Part shown: in pieces, positions 60,479 through 64,000 of the stretch
Layout: each line of letters starts with the position of its first letter
How positions within the stretch are numbered: the stretch's first letter is position 1
Assembly (NCBI GenBank): GCA_036346355.1
Contig: CM070591.1
Location: 24,226,001 to 24,290,000 of the forward strand
DNA from: Rhipidocladum racemiflorum
Lineage: Eukaryota; Streptophyta; Magnoliopsida; Poales; Poaceae
Direction of reading: 5' to 3'
Length of the DNA: 64,000 bases
The notes under the pieces: generated by a model
Told to the model about the DNA's origin: nothing
Databases searched by the model: none
The model's input: the letters and a program-made list of their open reading frames with translations, nothing else
Translations under genes and position numbers: made by a program

Positions 60479-62400
60479 CTAACTAAGGAATAGGTTCGGA
60501 AACTCTTTCCTCAAATCCTCTTCGCGTTCCCAAGTCGCTTCGCTTTCTTCATGGTTGCTCCACTGAACTCTACAGAAATGGGTTGACTTATTTCTAGTCT
60601 CTCGGTCCATAGTGTCCAAAATCTTCACGGGATGCTCCTTGTAAGTCAGATCCTTTTCCAGTTCAATCGATTCCAAGGGCGTTTGCTCATCTGGCACTCG
60701 AAGACACTTCTTCAGCTGGGACACATGGAACACGTCATGTACTCCTGCTAACGACTGCGGCAACTCCAGCTGGTAAGCAACTTCGCCTCTGCGGCTCAAA
60801 ATCTTAAATGGTCCAACATAACGGGGTGCAAGTTTCCCTTTGGCATGGAACCTCTTAACTCCCCTGAGAGGCGTAACTCTAAGGTATACAAAGTCTTCTG
60901 GTTCAAAACTCAAATCCCGGCGACGATTGTCAGCATAACTCTTCTGTCGTGATTGGGCTATCTTCAACATTTCCCTAATCATGGCAATCTGTTCTTTAGC
61001 TTCTTGAAGAATATCAGGCCCGAAGACACGGCGCTCACCAGTCTCATTCCAGTTTAATGGCGTCCGACAGGGTCGACCATACAGTGCCTCAAAAGGTGAC
61101 ATCTGTAAACTAGCCTGGTAACTATTATTGTCACTGAACTCGGCATACGGCAAACTCTTATCCCAAGAGGTAGCATAAGCCAATGCACACGCTCTTAGCA
61201 TATCCTCCAGAATCTGATTGACTCTTTCGGTCTGTCCATCCGTCTGTGGATGATAGGGTCAGATCTTGAAGTTCAAACGGGTTCCCATGGCTTCATGCAA
61301 CTTATTCCAGAACCTTGAGGTAAATTGGGTACCTCTGTCCAATACAATCCTTTTTGGCACTCCGTGCAAACAGACGATCCTGATCATATACAACTCTGCT
61401 AACTTATCCCCTGAGTAAGTTGTCTTCACAGGAATAAAATGGGCGACCTTGGTCAAGCGATCCACTATAACCCATATGGAGTCATAATCTCCTTGAGTCT
61501 TAGGTAAACCGGTAATGAAATCCATTCCGATTTCCTCCCACTTCCACTCAGGTTTTTTTAGCGGTTGCAACAATCCTGCTTGTCTCTGATGCATTGCCTT
61601 AACTCTCTGGCATACGTCGCACAATGCAACATGCTCGGCAACTTCACGCTTCATGCTCGGCCACCAGAATCTCTCCTTCAAATCCTGATACATCTTGGCA
61701 CTTCCTGGGTGAATTGAATACTTGGAGTCATGGGCTTCCTCCAAAATCAGTTGCTTTAATTCCTTCTTGTTGGGTACGCAAATCCGATCCTTCATCCATA
61801 GCGTGCCCAGCTCATCTAGCTTGAAGTCCTTTGCCTTGCCTCCCCCCATTTTGGACATAATCCTGCGGCTCTTGTCATCATCCTTCTGTCCTTCCCGAAT
61901 CTGATCCTCCAGGGTGGGTTTTACTTCCAATGCGGCCAAGAATCCGCTAGGTACCACCTCAATCTTCATTCTCTGAAATTCCTGGCATAGCTCATCCTAA
62001 TTCGTGGCTATCAACATATTCACGGTATGGCTTTTCCGACTCAAGGCATCGGCAACTACGTTTGCCTTCCCTGGATGGTAATTGATTCCAACATTATAGT
62101 CCTTGATCAACTCTAACCATCTCCTCTGCCTCATGTTCAGGTCTGATTGGGTGAATATGTACTTAAGGCTCTTATGATCCGTGTACACTTCACATCTGCT
62201 CTCGATCGATAGTGACGCCATATCTTCAAGGCATGCACTACGGCCTAACTCTAGGTCATGTGTCGGGTAATTCTCCTCATGCGGCCTCAATCGCCTTGAT
62301 GCATAGGCAACAACCTTTCGTTTCTCAGACGACACATCCAAGTCCTTGGCGCGATGCATCACAATAGATATCAAAGCTTTGATTGACATCCCAGACTAAC
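60479..62400 (-). pseudogene. pol: A5 pol 3' part: RNase H, integrase, chromodomain
   Basis: The chromodomain and integrase C-terminus are open in 60479-61201. Zinc-binding region and core with MDFITGL are open in 61259-61969; the second Asp is in LDRGTQF, where other copies have SDRGTQF. A single shift separates them near 61255, inside the HPQTDGQ region next to the catalytic Glu. RNase H lies in 61997-62389 with a damaged HALKIW stretch. Apart from these breaks the copy is well kept. Confidence 0.88.
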
Positions 62401-63740
62401 ACCGTGCCGATGTCAATCTCGTCTTCGCTTCTTGGAATCCTTTCTCACACTCAAGGCCCATGTAAACTTCTTCTCCTTTTCAGCAATTGCGTAAGAGGTT
62501 TCGCAATTGTCGAAAAGCCTTCAATGAAACGGCGGTAGTAACCTGCCATTCCAAGGAAACTTCGGATCCGGGTCACGCCTTCTACTGCTCCCAATGTAAC
62601 ACGCCTTCTACCTTGCTTGGGTCTACAATGACTCCTTCAAGCGGTCATTACATGTCCGAGGAACTCCACCTTGTCCTTCCAAAAATCACACTTGCTGAAC
62701 ATGGCGAAGAGTTGTCGCTCCTCGCCTTTCCAAAACTCGCCTCAAGTGCTCTGCATGTTCATCCTCTGTCTTGGAGTAGATTAGGATATCATCTATGAAC
62801 ACAACAACAAACTTGTCCAAATATTCCATGAACACCTTATTCATCATATTCATGAAATATGCTGGCGCATTCGTCAGACCAAAGGACATAACTGTAAACT
62901 CGTAATGTCCATATCTTGACGAGAATGCGGTCTTCAGAATATCCTCTGATCGGATCTTCACCGATGGTATCCCGATCTCGTATCAATCTTGGAGAAAACT
63001 CCGCTCCTCTCACCGGGTCAAACAAATCATCAATCCCGGTAGCGGATACTTATTCTTCACGGTGACTTCATTAAGTGCACGGTAGTCAATGCACATCCTG
63101 AAACTCCCGTCCTTCTTCTTGACAAACAAAACTGGCGCTCCCCACGGCGACGAACTCGGTCTGATAAATCCTTTCTCCATTAACTCTTCAAGCTGTTTCT
63201 TCATCTCTACCAATTCTTCGGTGGACATCCGATAAGGTCTCTTTGCTATCGGCGCTGTACCAGGTACAAGCTCTATCACAAACTCTATGTCCCTGTCTGG
63301 TGGCATACCAGGTAGATCTTCCGAAAAAACATCTGGGTACTCATTCACCACTGAGACATCCTATATGCTGATTGCCTTGGTACTGTTAACCATCAACTGT
63401 CCATCTCTAACGGCAGTAGCTTGAAATTCTACTTTCTTTCCACACGGGCTCTCAACTCAGATAGTCCTTCGTCCACAATCCAGTACGGCCTTGTGCTTGG
63501 ATAACCAATCCATTCCCAAAATGACATCTAAGGTCTGGGTCTCCAAAATAATAAGTTTCGCTAGGAACTCTATCCCATCTATTAGTATTCTCACCCAGAA
63601 CATCCTACTTTCGTTCGGAGTTCGGAACCAGGGGTTTGAACTACAAGCATGCATTTAAGCCTTGCAATCTCCAGATCATTTTTATCAGCAATGCATTGTG
63701 AAACAAACGAATGCGTAGCTCCATAATCAAACAAAATCGC
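62401..63740 (-). pseudogene. pol: A5 pol 5' part: protease and RT (frameshifted)
   Basis: RT is in two frames: 63010-63351 (fingers, VKKKDGSFRMCIDYRALNE) and 62686-62961 (FIDDIL active site). The shift near 62960-63010 lies where A1 has CTG sites. The protease active site at 63720-63728 reads D-Y-G-A instead of D-S-G-A, within FDYGATHSFVS (frame 63591-63818). An in-frame TAG lies near 63360. Confidence 0.85.
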
Positions 63741-63766
63741 CGCAGTAATCGAAGTTAACAAGTAAC

Positions 63767-64000
63767 TTACCCAAGACGACGTCTCGTAGCATTCTCGCAG
63801 TTGCATCTGCGGTGACATGGTTGACTCGGCCTCTCACCACACGATGCGTGGTGTGGCTCCTGGTGTTGGTGTCCTAGCTGGGTGGATCCCAGTTGAAGCG
63901 TCTTTGAGGTTACCCCTGCTGTCTTCTTTGGACAATCATGGCAAAGTGCCCTGGCTCGTTGTAATTGTACCGGCCTCACTGTTTCCTTGCCGACGCTCGA
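63767..64000 (-). pseudogene. gag: A5 gag, C-terminal fragment (cut by window end)
   Basis: Contains the zinc-knuckle region at about 63915-63975, where the expected second Cys is Tyr (TAC). The rest of gag is outside the window. Confidence 0.7.

Larger units (their letters stand above)
56912..64000 (-). mobile_element. A5: Ty3/gypsy chromovirus, 3' part, runs out of the window
   Basis: The 3' LTR (56912-60436, 3525 bp), PPT, pol and the end of gag are present; the rest of gag, ORF0, PBS and 5' LTR lie to the right. It is inserted in the copia fragment. Its LTR differs from A1/A2 by a TATAAAAG box instead of TATTTAA and by an 18-bp loss in the exon-like block. Confidence 0.93.

Overview
The window looks like heterochromatic grass (Poaceae) DNA: I find no host gene, rRNA or tRNA gene. 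Almost every base can be assigned to a nest of LTR retrotransposons, with one CACTA-type DNA-transposon end and one Ty1/copia fragment. The main family, called A here, is a Ty3/gypsy chromovirus: its gag, protease, RT, RNase H, integrase and C-terminal chromodomain resemble the Tekay/Del clade, and its size (about 12.7 kb, LTRs about 3.4-3.5 kb) recalls Retrosat2-like elements of Oryza. A rice relative is plausible, but the species cannot be fixed from this sequence.

Layout. Element C (minus strand, LTR edge TGTAACAGCC) spans from before the window to 40943 and is only a shell: 2191-3716, 16424-16511 and 39826-40943. Into C went B1 (LTR of a second family, 1-2190), A1 (3717-16423, minus, TSD TGAAG) and A3 (a solo A-family LTR, plus strand, TSD TACCT, outer ends 16512 and 39825). 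A3 is split by B2 (17279-37131, minus, TSD CCGTC), a large element without gag-pol. The 3' LTR of B2 is in turn split by A2 (18403-31089, minus, TSD GCAAA). The nest is therefore four levels deep (C > A3 > B2 > A2), and A1, A2, A3, B2 and A4 all have exact 5-bp target duplications. To the right lie A4 (40975-53458, plus, TSD GCAGC), inserted in an LTR-like promoter sequence of an unidentified family (D), then a diverged B-like internal segment (E), a CACTA terminus, a minus-strand copia integrase fragment, and A5 (56912 to beyond the window, minus) inserted in that fragment.

How the genes work together. A-family internal DNA reads PBS (tRNA-iMet type), an extra ORF of about 240 codons (ORF0), gag, pol (PR-RT-RNase H-IN-chromodomain), PPT. 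B2, C and E carry no recognisable polymerase and would need proteins in trans. All gag-pol frames are broken at least once; the longest open stretch is 601 codons of A2 (RNase H end to chromodomain).

Most worth checking: (i) ORF0, present at the same place in A1, A2 and A4; (ii) two short acidic exon-like blocks in the A LTR, with splice-site-like edges whose junction is in phase; (iii) a consistent corruption around CAG/CTG trinucleotides that explains many frameshifts and looks more like base-calling error at CHG-methylated sites than mutation.
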